Below, piece by piece: positions 25,734-34,425 of a stretch of DNA of 47,289 nucleotides; the first letter of the stretch is position 1; each line of letters opens with the position of its first letter. The notes below the pieces were generated by a model. It was not told the DNA's origin and did not search any database. It was given only the letters and a program-made list of their open reading frames with translations. This stretch comes from Cognatazoarcus sp050305135 (GTDB lineage Bacteria > Pseudomonadota > Gammaproteobacteria > Burkholderiales > Rhodocyclaceae): NCBI GenBank assembly GCA_050305135.1, contig JBNLET010000014.1, positions 1 to 47,289 of the forward strand, in the 5' to 3' direction. Both the position numbers and the translations under genes were made by a program.

Positions 25734-26423
25734 TCAGAACCGCTTGCGCAATCTGAGCTGCCGGCCCTCGTGGCGCAACTCGAATCGGCCGAGCGCGCTC
25801 ATGCCGAGCAGGGTGGCCGGCAAGTCGTGCTGGTGCACTGCCGCGTCGACGTTGTGCAGCGTCAGCTCGCCGAGCTGCAGTGAATCGACCTTGACCAGCC
25901 AGATCGGCGTCGAGCCGTTGGCGGTCTGGGCCAGGGCGCGGCGCCCGGCGCGCAGCTCGATGCCGGCCCGCCTCGCGTCCGAGGCGCCGATCGACACCAG
26001 CGTGGCACCGGTGTCGACCAGAAACTCGACGCGGGCCCCGTTGATGCGGCCGCCGGTGCGGAAATGGCCGCCCGCATCGGCGCTCAGCACCACTTCGTCG
26101 CCATCGCCGGCGGCCGCGGTCCTCGCGACCCGGTCGCCGGGGCGCAAGGTCTGGCGCCGGCCCGCGATCTCGAAAGTCACCGCATCGCCCTCCACCGCCA
26201 GCACCCGCACGCCTTCCGGGGTGCTGCGGCCGACCGCCACCGCCTGCGGCGGCCCGCCGTTGATCATCAGCAAGGCCTTGCCGGGGAAGGTGCCCGCGAC
26301 GACCACGTCCGGCCCTTCGGCAAACGCAGCCGTGGCGCCCAGCGCCAGCCATGACAGCAGTAGCAGGCCACACCGGCGTGCCGGTGCCGGTCGACCTGCT
26401 TTGCGCACGACCGGCCAACGCAT
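25734..26423 (-). CDS. Secreted retropepsin-like aspartic protease (TIGR02281 type)
   Basis: A 229-residue protein with a likely signal peptide (basic MRWPVVRKAGRPAPARR then a hydrophobic stretch to about residue 35, ending TAAFA). The C-terminal half is a single-lobe retropepsin-like aspartic protease with the catalytic motif FLVDTGATLVSIG. The N-terminal half is an SH3-like or bacterial OB-like domain of unknown role. Such small proteins must dimerise to form an active site. The start overlaps the stop of the YjfB-like gene by one base (TGATG), so they are translated together. The substrate in the periplasm is unknown. Confidence 0.85.
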   Translation of the reverse strand: MRWPVVRKAGRPAPARRCGLLLLSWLALGATAAFAEGPDVVVAGTFPGKALLMINGGPPQAVAVGRSTPEGVRVLAVEGDAVTFEIAGRRQTLRPGDRVARTAAAGDGDEVVLSADAGGHFRTGGRINGARVEFLVDTGATLVSIGASDARRAGIELRAGRRALAQTANGSTPIWLVKVDSLQLGELTLHNVDAAVHQHDLPATLLGMSALGRFELRHEGRQLRLRKRF

Positions 26424-26608
26424 CAGGCAAAGGTATCCACGTTGCGCCCCAGCGTCGCGGTCGGATTCGACTGGGGCAGCTGCGGCAGCGCCTGCAGCAG
26501 TTGCAAGGCCTGCGCCTGCTGGAAGTCGAGCGCCTTGCGAAACACCAGGATCGAGGCCTGGGCCTGGACGTTTGCCAGCCGATCTGAAGAAATCGATGCG
26601 GCGTCCAT
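26423..26608 (-). CDS. YjfB-like small motility protein
   Basis: A 61-residue helical protein of the YjfB (putative motility) type: an alanine/serine-rich start and the core ILVFRKALDFQQAQALQLLQALPQ, ending in proline- and serine-rich turns. Small YjfB proteins are annotated as putative motility proteins, with little experimental detail known to me. It lies six bases downstream of yajQ and its stop overlaps the retropepsin-like start. No flagellar genes are in the window. Confidence 0.75.
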   Translation of the reverse strand: MDAASISSDRLANVQAQASILVFRKALDFQQAQALQLLQALPQLPQSNPTATLGRNVDTFA

Positions 26609-26614
26609 TGTCGT

Positions 26615-27100
26615 TCAGTCCCTGAAATTGCCGTATTGCAGCGGGAAATCCGACACCTCGCGCTTGACCAGCGCGATGGCCTCCTGCAGCACATCGCGCT
26701 TGGCACCGCTGACGCGCACCGATTCGCCCTGGATGCTGGCCTGGACCTTCAGCTTGGCGTCCTTGATCAAGCGGACGATCTTCTTCGCCACGTCCTGCTC
26801 GACACCGACGCGCACGACGAGCTCCTGCTTGACCTTGTTGCCCGACACCTTCTGCACGTCGCCGTCCTTCAGGCAGCGGATGTCGATCTTCTTGGCCGTC
26901 ATCTCCGGCAGCAGGATGCCTTTCATCTGGTCCAGTTGGAAGTCGCTGTCGGCGAACAGCGTCAGCAGCTTGTCGTTCTGCTCGACGCGGCAGTCGCTGC
27001 CCTTGAAATCGTAGCGGTTGCCGATCTTTCGATTGGCACCCTCGACCGCATTGCGCAGGTTGACCAGGTCCACTTCGGAGGTGATGTCGAATGAAGGCAT
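26615..27100 (-). CDS. yajQ: YajQ family cyclic-di-GMP-binding protein
   Basis: A 161-residue protein of the YajQ family (UPF0234), two ferredoxin-like domains in tandem. It opens with MPSFDITSEVDLVNLRNAVE and contains the conserved NRYDFKGSD. Family members have been reported to bind cyclic di-GMP and to affect transcription; others were linked to phage gene expression. It heads the yajQ/YjfB/retropepsin operon. There is a diguanylate cyclase elsewhere in the window, but no direct link is visible. Confidence 0.95.
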   Translation of the reverse strand: MPSFDITSEVDLVNLRNAVEGANRKIGNRYDFKGSDCRVEQNDKLLTLFADSDFQLDQMKGILLPEMTAKKIDIRCLKDGDVQKVSGNKVKQELVVRVGVEQDVAKKIVRLIKDAKLKVQASIQGESVRVSGAKRDVLQEAIALVKREVSDFPLQYGNFRD

Positions 27101-27166
27101 GCAGAAATCCCGTCGCTGCCTGAGCTAACGGCCCGGCCGGCGCCATGCTGAACGGCCGTTCGTCGC

Positions 27167-27487
27167 TCAGCCGTAATGACAAATGTAGTGGAAGGGCTGG
27201 TCCGAGACCTCTATTTCGAAGCTGGAATCGCCCGGCACCGAAAACGATTCGCCAGCGCCCACGGCACGCCAGTCCGCCTCGCCGGCGAGCTTGATGCGGC
27301 AAGCGCCGGCGACGCATTCCATCACCTCGGGCACGCCGGTGCCGAAGGTCAGCCGGGCCGGCAGCACGACACCGACCGACTTCTTCGTCCCGTCGGCCAG
27401 GGTCAGCGAGTGGCTGACGCACTTGCCGTCGAAATACACGTTTGCCGCGGCGTCCACACTGACGCCGTCGAGTCGTTTGACCGACAT
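27167..27487 (-). CDS. ppnP: Pyrimidine/purine nucleoside phosphorylase PpnP
   Basis: A 106-residue cupin-like enzyme (YaiE/DUF1255 family) that phosphorolyses several nucleosides to free base and ribose-1-phosphate. Recognisable segments are GTKKSVGVVLP, FGTGVPEVMECVAG and the GDSSFEI core. The frame is open upstream, but the ATG at 27487 follows GGAGAAAGGG, an excellent ribosome-binding site, and gives the family start. It follows the DUF2788 gene by 23 bases. Confidence 0.9.
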   Translation of the reverse strand: MSVKRLDGVSVDAAANVYFDGKCVSHSLTLADGTKKSVGVVLPARLTFGTGVPEVMECVAGACRIKLAGEADWRAVGAGESFSVPGDSSFEIEVSDQPFHYICHYG

Positions 27488-27510
27488 CCCTTTCTCCGCT
27501 GTGCCGGCCG

Positions 27511-27741
27511 CTACTCGATGCCGAGCATTTTCGAAATGAAACCCTTGGCGATGAAGCCGATGAAGCCCAGGCCGAGGCCGATGAACATCCACATCGCGCC
27601 GTACTTGCCGGCCTTGGACTCCCAAGCCAACTGCCCGATGATGAACACCATGTAGGCGATCAGGGCCGTGAAACAGATCTTGAGCGAGATGTCCTCGAAT
27701 TGCGCGACCGTCAGGCCGAAGACCAGCGGTTCACCAGCCAT
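27511..27741 (-). CDS. DUF2788 family small membrane protein
   Basis: A 76-residue protein with two membrane helices (about residues 19-40 and 47-67) and a conserved FGLTVAQFEDISL start. It matches the betaproteobacterial DUF2788 family by overall pattern. It follows argG by 15 bases and precedes ppnP by 23. The function is unknown; being tucked between argG and ppnP it may simply be co-transcribed. Confidence 0.82.
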   Translation of the reverse strand: MAGEPLVFGLTVAQFEDISLKICFTALIAYMVFIIGQLAWESKAGKYGAMWMFIGLGLGFIGFIAKGFISKMLGIE

Positions 27742-27756
27742 TGCACCAAGCCTCCG

Positions 27757-28986
<1,230 letters not shown>

Positions 28987-29042
28987 TTTTCGTCCGTCTC
29001 GATACTTGGGGGCCGGGCGCACTGCGCCCGCTCTACCGCTGC

Positions 29043-29966
29043 CTAGACATCCACCTTGCCCAGCAGCAGGAATTCCATCAGCGCCTTTTGCGCATGCAAT
29101 CGGTTCTCGGCCTCGTCCCACACCACGCTGTGCGGGCCGTCGATGACTTGCGCGCTGACCTCCTCGCCACGGTGGGCGGGCAGGCAGTGCATGAACAGTG
29201 CGTCGGCCGCCGCCACCGCCATCATCTCCTCGTCCACCTGCCAGTCGGCGAACGCCTTCATGCGGGCCTCGTTCTCGGCTTCGAAACCCATCGAGGTCCA
29301 CACGTCGGTGGTCACCAGATCGGCACCGCGGCAGGCCTGCAGCGGATCGGCGAACTGCTCGAAATGATCGGTGCCGTACAGCCCGGCGCGCTCCGGCTCC
29401 ACCTCGTAGCCGGGCGGCGTCGACACGTGGACGTTGAAATCCAGCAACTCGGCCGCCTGCAGCCAGGTGTTGCACATGTTGTTCGAGTCGCCGATCCAGG
29501 CCACCGTCTTGCCCCGGATCGAGCCGCGGTGCTCAATGAAGGTATGGATGTCGGCCAGGATCTGGCACGGATGGTACTCGTTGGTCAGTCCGTTGATCAC
29601 CGGCACGCGCGAGTTGGCCGCGAAGCGCTCGATGATCTGCTGCTCGAAGGTACGGATCATCACCAGGTCGCACATGCGCGAGATGACCTGCGCGGCATCC
29701 TCGACCGGCTCGCCCCGGCCGAGCTGCGAGTCGCGCGTATTGAGGTAGATCGCCGAGCCGCCGAGTTGCTGCATGCCGGCCTCGAAGGACAGGCGGGTGC
29801 GGGTGCTGGCCTTCTCGAAGATCATCACCAGCGTGCGGTCGAACATCGGGTGATAGGGCTCGTAGGCCTTGAACTTGGCCTTGATCCAGGCGATGCGCTC
29901 GAACAGGTAGGCGTATTCCCCGGCGCTGAGATCCTTGAACTGCAGGTAGTGTCGCGGTGCACTCAT
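29043..29966 (-). CDS. argF: Ornithine carbamoyltransferase (anabolic)
   Basis: A 307-residue enzyme that makes citrulline from ornithine and carbamoyl phosphate. The carbamoyl-phosphate motif STRTR is present in EKASTRTRLSFE (about residues 52-63). HPCQ contributes to the active site, and FMHCLPAHRGEEV carries the ornithine-binding cysteine. Length fits the anabolic form. It follows argD by 13 bases and precedes argG by 56, so the three are very probably one transcript. Confidence 0.97.
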   Translation of the reverse strand: MSAPRHYLQFKDLSAGEYAYLFERIAWIKAKFKAYEPYHPMFDRTLVMIFEKASTRTRLSFEAGMQQLGGSAIYLNTRDSQLGRGEPVEDAAQVISRMCDLVMIRTFEQQIIERFAANSRVPVINGLTNEYHPCQILADIHTFIEHRGSIRGKTVAWIGDSNNMCNTWLQAAELLDFNVHVSTPPGYEVEPERAGLYGTDHFEQFADPLQACRGADLVTTDVWTSMGFEAENEARMKAFADWQVDEEMMAVAAADALFMHCLPAHRGEEVSAQVIDGPHSVVWDEAENRLHAQKALMEFLLLGKVDV

Positions 29967-29979
29967 GACGTCTCGAACC

Positions 29980-31152
29980 TCAGGCGGCCAGGAAGTCGCG
30001 CAGCAGCGGGGCCAGGCGGGCGACCAGTTCGTCGGCGTCGGCTTGCGCGTAGATGAGCGGCGGCAACAGCCGCACGACGCGCTCGACCGTGACGTTGATC
30101 AGCAGGCCCGCCTCGCGGGCGCGCCCGACCAGATCACCGCACGGGCGGTCGAGTTCGACGCCGATCATCAAGCCACTGCCGCGGATCGCGACGACGCCGG
30201 CGACGCCTTCGAGCGCCTGCGCCAGACCGCCGCGGATCCGTTCGCCGAGCATCGCGGCGCGCGCCATCAGCCCGTCGGATTCGATCACCTCGAGCGTCGT
30301 CAGCGCCGCGCTGCAGGCCAGCGGGTTGCCGCCGAAAGTCGAACCATGATTGCCCGGCTGGAACGTGCCGGCGGCTCGGCCGGCCGCCAGGCAGGCGCCG
30401 ATCGGCACGCCCGAACCGAGGCCCTTGGCCAGCGTCATCACGTCCGGCAGGATGCCGGCGTGCTGGAACGCGAACCACTTGCCGGTCCGGCCGATGCCGC
30501 ACTGGACCTCGTCGAGCACCATCAGCCAGCCCTTGTCGTCGCACAGCTTGCGCACGGCCCGCATGTACTCCAGGTGGGCGACGTTGATGCCGCCTTCGCC
30601 CTGGATCGGCTCGAACATCACGGCCACTACGCTGGGCGACGTGGCCGCCACCTTTTCGAGCGCCGCCAAGTCGTCGAACGGCACCCGGATGAAACCGGCC
30701 ACCAGCGGCTCGAAGCCCACCTGAACCTTGCGGTTGCCGGTCGCCGACAGCGTCGCCAGCGTGCGACCGTGAAAGGACTGCTCCATCACCACCACTGCCG
30801 GCTTCTCGATGCCGTTGCGATGGCCGTGCAGCCGGGCCAGCTTGATGGCGGCCTCGTTGGCCTCGCAGCCGGAGTTCGCGAAGAACACCTCGTCCATGCC
30901 GGAGAGCCCTGCCAGGCGGTCCGCCAGGCGCTCCTGCAGCGGGATGCGGTAGAGGTTCGAGGTGTGGATCACCTGCGCCGCCTGACGCGCAATGGCCTCG
31001 ACGAGCTTCGGATGGTTGTAGCCGAGCGTCGACACGGCGATGCCGGACAATGCATCCAGATACTTGTTGCCTGCTTCGTCATACAGCCACACGCCCTCGC
31101 CTCTTTCGAAGGCGATCGGCTGGCGGCCGTAGGTGTTCATCAGGTGCGACAT
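29980..31152 (-). CDS. argD: Acetylornithine aminotransferase
   Basis: A 390-residue PLP-dependent class III aminotransferase of arginine synthesis. The PLP lysine is Lys243 in MTLAKGLGSGVP. VLDEVQCGIGRTGK contains the aspartate that contacts the PLP ring nitrogen. The N-terminal and FFANSGCEANEAA segments are typical of acetylornithine and not succinylornithine or ornithine enzymes. It is the promoter-proximal gene of argD-argF-argG. A terminator-like hairpin in its leader (31185-31214) hints at attenuation. Confidence 0.94.
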   Translation of the reverse strand: MSHLMNTYGRQPIAFERGEGVWLYDEAGNKYLDALSGIAVSTLGYNHPKLVEAIARQAAQVIHTSNLYRIPLQERLADRLAGLSGMDEVFFANSGCEANEAAIKLARLHGHRNGIEKPAVVVMEQSFHGRTLATLSATGNRKVQVGFEPLVAGFIRVPFDDLAALEKVAATSPSVVAVMFEPIQGEGGINVAHLEYMRAVRKLCDDKGWLMVLDEVQCGIGRTGKWFAFQHAGILPDVMTLAKGLGSGVPIGACLAAGRAAGTFQPGNHGSTFGGNPLACSAALTTLEVIESDGLMARAAMLGERIRGGLAQALEGVAGVVAIRGSGLMIGVELDRPCGDLVGRAREAGLLINVTVERVVRLLPPLIYAQADADELVARLAPLLRDFLAA

Positions 31153-31456
31153 TCAGGATCCTTTCGCAGGACGGCCTCGGGGCCAAAAAGCAGACGGCGG
31201 CAAGTGCCGCCGTCGGCCGTAAAAGGCGTTAAATGGTAAGCGAAACAGGCCATTCTTGTACAGATCGGGCGCAGTCGCGCAAGGCGGCCGCAGGCGCCAT
31301 CGACCGCCAGCTGAAGTGCATTTCCACAATGCGGAAAACGGTTTTTCTGGTACCATGCGCGTCGATCAGGGAAAACCCGATGGTCGGCCACGCAGAAGCC
31401 GGCCGGGCCCGGTCCGCAAGTCGCGCGCCCTACCTACCGCCATCTCGACCTGCAAT
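31153..31456. other. Divergent region between argD and the DUF3579 gene
   Basis: About 300 bases shared by two divergent genes. It holds the argD leader hairpin described separately and A+T-richer DNA around 31215-31260, where the argD promoter may lie. I see no clear ArgR box. A short minus-strand frame near 31296-31225 could encode a 23-residue peptide, but it is not rich in arginine codons, so I do not call it a leader peptide. Confidence 0.4.
31185..31214 (-). promoter_or_regulatory. Terminator-like hairpin in the argD leader (possible attenuator)
   Basis: On the minus strand the perfect eight-base stem GACGGCGG/CCGCCGTC with loop CACTTG is followed, after three bases, by five T. It ends 33 bases before the argD start. 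The layout is that of an intrinsic terminator ahead of a coding region, so it could attenuate arg transcription. No competing antiterminator stem was worked out. Confidence 0.45.
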
Positions 31457-31753
31457 ATGAAACGATCCATCGACAGCTTCGTCATTGTCGGCGTCACGCT
31501 TGAAGGAAAGAAATTCCGCCCGAGCGACTGGTGCGACCGGCTGTGCGGCATCATGTCGGCCTTCGGCTCCGACCACCGCATGAAGTATTCGCCCTACGTG
31601 CGGCCCGGATGCACGCTGACCGGGGACAAGACCGTGATCGTGGACGCCCGCATCCACGACATCGAACCGCTGGCCTACAACTTCCTGGTCAATTTTGCCA
31701 AGGACAACCACCTGCAGGTGGAATACATCGCCGAGGACCAGGCGGCCGTCTGA
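31457..31753 (+). CDS. DUF3579 family protein
   Basis: A 98-residue protein of the betaproteobacterial DUF3579 family; recognisable parts are KKFRPSDWCDRLCGIMSAFG and RPGCTLTGDKTVIVDARIHD. It contains three cysteines, two of them in the WCDRLC stretch. I chose ATG at 31457; the upstream open frame is antisense to the argD leader. It commonly neighbours argD-argF-argG and rpsT in this class. No function is known. Confidence 0.82.
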   Translation: MKRSIDSFVIVGVTLEGKKFRPSDWCDRLCGIMSAFGSDHRMKYSPYVRPGCTLTGDKTVIVDARIHDIEPLAYNFLVNFAKDNHLQVEYIAEDQAAV

Positions 31754-31775
31754 GCGATCCCCGGCCAACAATTGG

Positions 31776-31806
31776 AAACGGCGACCCGCGGGTCGCCGTT
31801 TTCTTT
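31776..31806. terminator. Bidirectional terminator between DUF3579 and rpsT
   Basis: The perfect stem AAACGGCGACCC/GGGTCGCCGTTT lies between convergent genes, 23 bases after DUF3579 and 18 after rpsT. The plus strand continues TTTTCTTT, a good T-tract. The minus strand has only a short one, so termination of rpsT is weaker. Confidence 0.85.
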
Positions 31807-31823
31807 GCTGCCGATCTGCTTGA

Positions 31824-32090
31824 TCAGGCGGCCATCGCCTTGACCGCGGCGGACAGCCGGCTCTTGTGGCGGGCGGCCTTGTTCTTGTGGATGATGTTCT
31901 TGTCGGCGACGCTGTCGATGATGCTGGTCGAGGAGCGATAGACTTGCTGGGCGGCAGCCTTGTCACCAGCATCGACTGCCTTGCGCACGGCTTTGATTGC
32001 GGTACGCAGACGGGAACGCAGGCTGGCGTTGTGGGCGCGGGCCTTGGTGGCCTGACGCGCGCGTTTACGGGCTTGTGCCGAATTGGCCAT
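31824..32090 (-). CDS. rpsT: 30S ribosomal protein S20
   Basis: An 88-residue primary 16S rRNA-binding protein of the small subunit. It starts MANSAQARKRARQATKARAHN and is rich in Lys, Arg and Ala, with the conserved IIHKNKAARHKSRL near the end. The frame is open upstream but the ATG at 32090 gives the invariant MANS start. It is convergent with DUF3579 and divergent from murJ. Confidence 0.97.
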   Translation of the reverse strand: MANSAQARKRARQATKARAHNASLRSRLRTAIKAVRKAVDAGDKAAAQQVYRSSTSIIDSVADKNIIHKNKAARHKSRLSAAVKAMAA

Positions 32091-32223
32091 GTCGAAGATT
32101 TCCGTTGCTGGATAAAAGAAACCGCGCATTCTATCGCAACGGAGCTTTACGCACAAGCAAGGCGCCGATGCTCACCGCCCGCTTCGGGTATCATGCGCGT
32201 CGTTTCCAGGAACGCGGGGCTCC

Positions 32224-33759
32224 ATGAACCTGTTGCGCGCGCTAGTGACGATCAGCGGCATGACGCTCGTGTCGCGCGTGCTGGGCTTCGTGCGCGATTT
32301 CGTCATCGCCCGCAGCTTCGGCGCCGGCCTGGCCACCGACGCATTCTTCGTCGCCTTCCGGCTGCCCAACCTGTTGCGCCGGATGTTCGCCGAAGGCGCG
32401 TTCTCGCAGGCCTTCGTGCCGATCCTGGCCGAGGTCCGCAACCGCCAGGGCGAGGACGCCGCGAAGCTGCTGGCCGGACGGGTGGCGACGGCCCTCGGCC
32501 TGGTGGTGCTGCTGGTGTCGATCGTCGGCGCGATCGCTGCGCCGCTGATCATTTATCTGTCGGCGCCCGGCTTCGCCGATGATGCCGACAAGTTCGAGCT
32601 GACCGTCCGCCTCACCCGCATCACCTTCCCCTACATCCTGTTCATGTCGCTGGTGGCCTTGTCGGCCGGCATCCTGAACACCTGGAGCCGTTTCGCGGTG
32701 CCGGCCTTCACGCCGGTACTGCTGAATCTCTCCTTCATCCTGATGGCGCTCCTCGCCGCACCCTACTTCGATCCGCCGGTGCTCGCGCTCGGCTGGGCGG
32801 TGTTTCTCGGCGGCCTGGCGCAGTTGGCGCTGCAGGTCCCCGCGCTGCGCCGGATCGGCATGTTGCCGCGCTTCGAGCTGCGACCGTCGGATGCCGGCGT
32901 GCAGCGCGTCGCCCGGCTGATGGCGCCGGCCATGGTGGGTGTCTCGGTCAGTCAGATCTCGCTGCTGATCAACACCATCTTCGCTTCGTTCCTGCAAAGC
33001 GGCAGCGTCTCCTGGCTCTATTACGCCGATCGCCTGATGGAGTTCCCGGCCGGCCTGCTCGGCGTGGCGCTCGGCACGATCCTGCTGCCGAGCCTGTCGA
33101 AGCACCACGCCGACGAGGACTCCGCCGCGTTCTCGTCGCTGCTCGACTGGGGCCTGCGGATGACGCTGATGCTGACGCTGCCGGCGGCACTGGCGTTGGC
33201 GATGCTGGCCGTGCCGCTGATCTCGACCCTGTTCGTGCACGGCGAGTTCTCGCCCGCCGATGCGCTGCAGACCCGCTCGGCCCTGGTCGCCTACAGCATC
33301 GGTCTGACCGGGCTGATCCTGGTCAAGATCCTGGCCCCCGGCTTCTACGCCCGGCAGGACATCCGCACGCCGGTCAAGATCGCGCTGCTGACGCTGCTCG
33401 CCACCCAGGCGATGAACCTGGCCTTCATCGTTCCGCTGCGCCACGCCGGCCTGGCGCTGTCCATCGGCCTGGCATCCTGCCTCAACGCCGCGCTGCTCTA
33501 CCGCGGCCTGCGGCGTCTCGGCGTCTATCGGCCCGAACCCGGCTGGAGAGGCTACCTGGCGCGGCTGCTGCTAGCGCTAGCGGCGCTGGCCGCCTGCCTG
33601 CACTTCGCCGCCGGGCCGCAGGATTTCTGGCTCGAGGCCGGTGCGCTCGAGCGAGTCGTACGCCTGGCCGCCATCGTCGGAGGAGGCGTAGTAGTCTATT
33701 TCTCGGTACTGTTCGCACTCGGCTTCCGGCCGGCCGATTTCCGTCGCCGCGCGGCCTGA
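32224..33759 (+). CDS. murJ: Lipid II flippase MurJ
   Basis: A 511-residue polytopic membrane protein with about 14 helices that flips lipid II for peptidoglycan synthesis. Recognisable parts are ISGMTLVSRVLGFVRD, ATDAFFVAFRLPNLLRRMFAEGAFSQAFVP and YYADRLMEFPAGLLGVALG. The length is normal. TATCAT about 30 bases upstream could be its -10. It sits beside divergent rpsT, an order widespread in beta- and gammaproteobacteria. Confidence 0.96.
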   Translation: MNLLRALVTISGMTLVSRVLGFVRDFVIARSFGAGLATDAFFVAFRLPNLLRRMFAEGAFSQAFVPILAEVRNRQGEDAAKLLAGRVATALGLVVLLVSIVGAIAAPLIIYLSAPGFADDADKFELTVRLTRITFPYILFMSLVALSAGILNTWSRFAVPAFTPVLLNLSFILMALLAAPYFDPPVLALGWAVFLGGLAQLALQVPALRRIGMLPRFELRPSDAGVQRVARLMAPAMVGVSVSQISLLINTIFASFLQSGSVSWLYYADRLMEFPAGLLGVALGTILLPSLSKHHADEDSAAFSSLLDWGLRMTLMLTLPAALALAMLAVPLISTLFVHGEFSPADALQTRSALVAYSIGLTGLILVKILAPGFYARQDIRTPVKIALLTLLATQAMNLAFIVPLRHAGLALSIGLASCLNAALLYRGLRRLGVYRPEPGWRGYLARLLLALAALAACLHFAAGPQDFWLEAGALERVVRLAAIVGGGVVVYFSVLFALGFRPADFRRRAA

Positions 33760-33792
33760 AGCCGGGCGCCCCATCGCAGACGAGGAGACCGT

Positions 33793-34422
33793 ATGAAACT
33801 GACCAGCCACAGCTTCGCCGACGGCGATCCGATCCCCGGCGAGTTCGCATTCGCGATTCCGGCCACCGAGGGCCACGTCACGCTGAGCGCCAACCGCAAC
33901 CCGCAGCTCGCCTGGTCCGATCTGCCGCCGGGCACCCGCTCGCTGGCGCTGATCTGCCACGATCCCGACGTGCCGAGCAAGGGCGACGACGTCAACCAGG
34001 AGGGGCGCAGCGTTCCGGCCTCGCTGCCGCGGGTCGATTTCTTCCACTGGGTGCTGCTCAACCTGCCGCCCGACGTCACCGAGATCGCCGCCGGCAGCTT
34101 TTCGGACGGCGTCACGCCACGCGGCAAGCCGGGCCCGCAAGCCCCGCACGGCGCACTGCAGGGGATCAACGACTACACCGGCTGGTTTGCCGGCGACGAA
34201 GCCATGAAGGGCAACTACTTCGGCTATGACGGCCCCTGCCCGCCGTGGAACGACGAGATCCAGCACCATTACGTGTTCACGCTGTACGCGCTCGACGTGG
34301 AACGGCTCGAACTGGACGGGGCCTTCGCCGGTGCCGACGCGCGCAGCGCCATCGCCGGCCACGTGCTGGCCGAGGCCAGCGTCACCGGCCGCTATACGCT
34401 CAATCCCGCGGTACGACTCTAG
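33793..34422 (+). CDS. YbhB/YbcL family PEBP-like protein
   Basis: A 209-residue protein of the bacterial phosphatidylethanolamine-binding (Raf kinase inhibitor-like) family. It has the DPDVPSKG and GKPGPQAPHGALQGINDY segments and the HHYVFTLYALD strand that form the ligand pocket. The length is slightly greater than the usual 150-180 residues because of an insertion around residues 65-80. There is no signal peptide, so it should be cytoplasmic. The role in bacteria is unclear. It ends three bases before the convergent phosphofructokinase stop. Confidence 0.88.
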   Translation: MKLTSHSFADGDPIPGEFAFAIPATEGHVTLSANRNPQLAWSDLPPGTRSLALICHDPDVPSKGDDVNQEGRSVPASLPRVDFFHWVLLNLPPDVTEIAAGSFSDGVTPRGKPGPQAPHGALQGINDYTGWFAGDEAMKGNYFGYDGPCPPWNDEIQHHYVFTLYALDVERLELDGAFAGADARSAIAGHVLAEASVTGRYTLNPAVRL

Positions 34423-34425
34423 CGC

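Noticed and set aside
27120..27166. Possible structured RNA between ppnP and yajQ (CTGAGC...GCTCAG)
   Set aside because: The internal palindrome GAACGGCCGTTC has no loop, and no tRNA or riboswitch consensus is present.
31225..31296. Leader peptide upstream of argD
   Set aside because: The 23-codon frame has only two arginine codons and no clear ribosome site.
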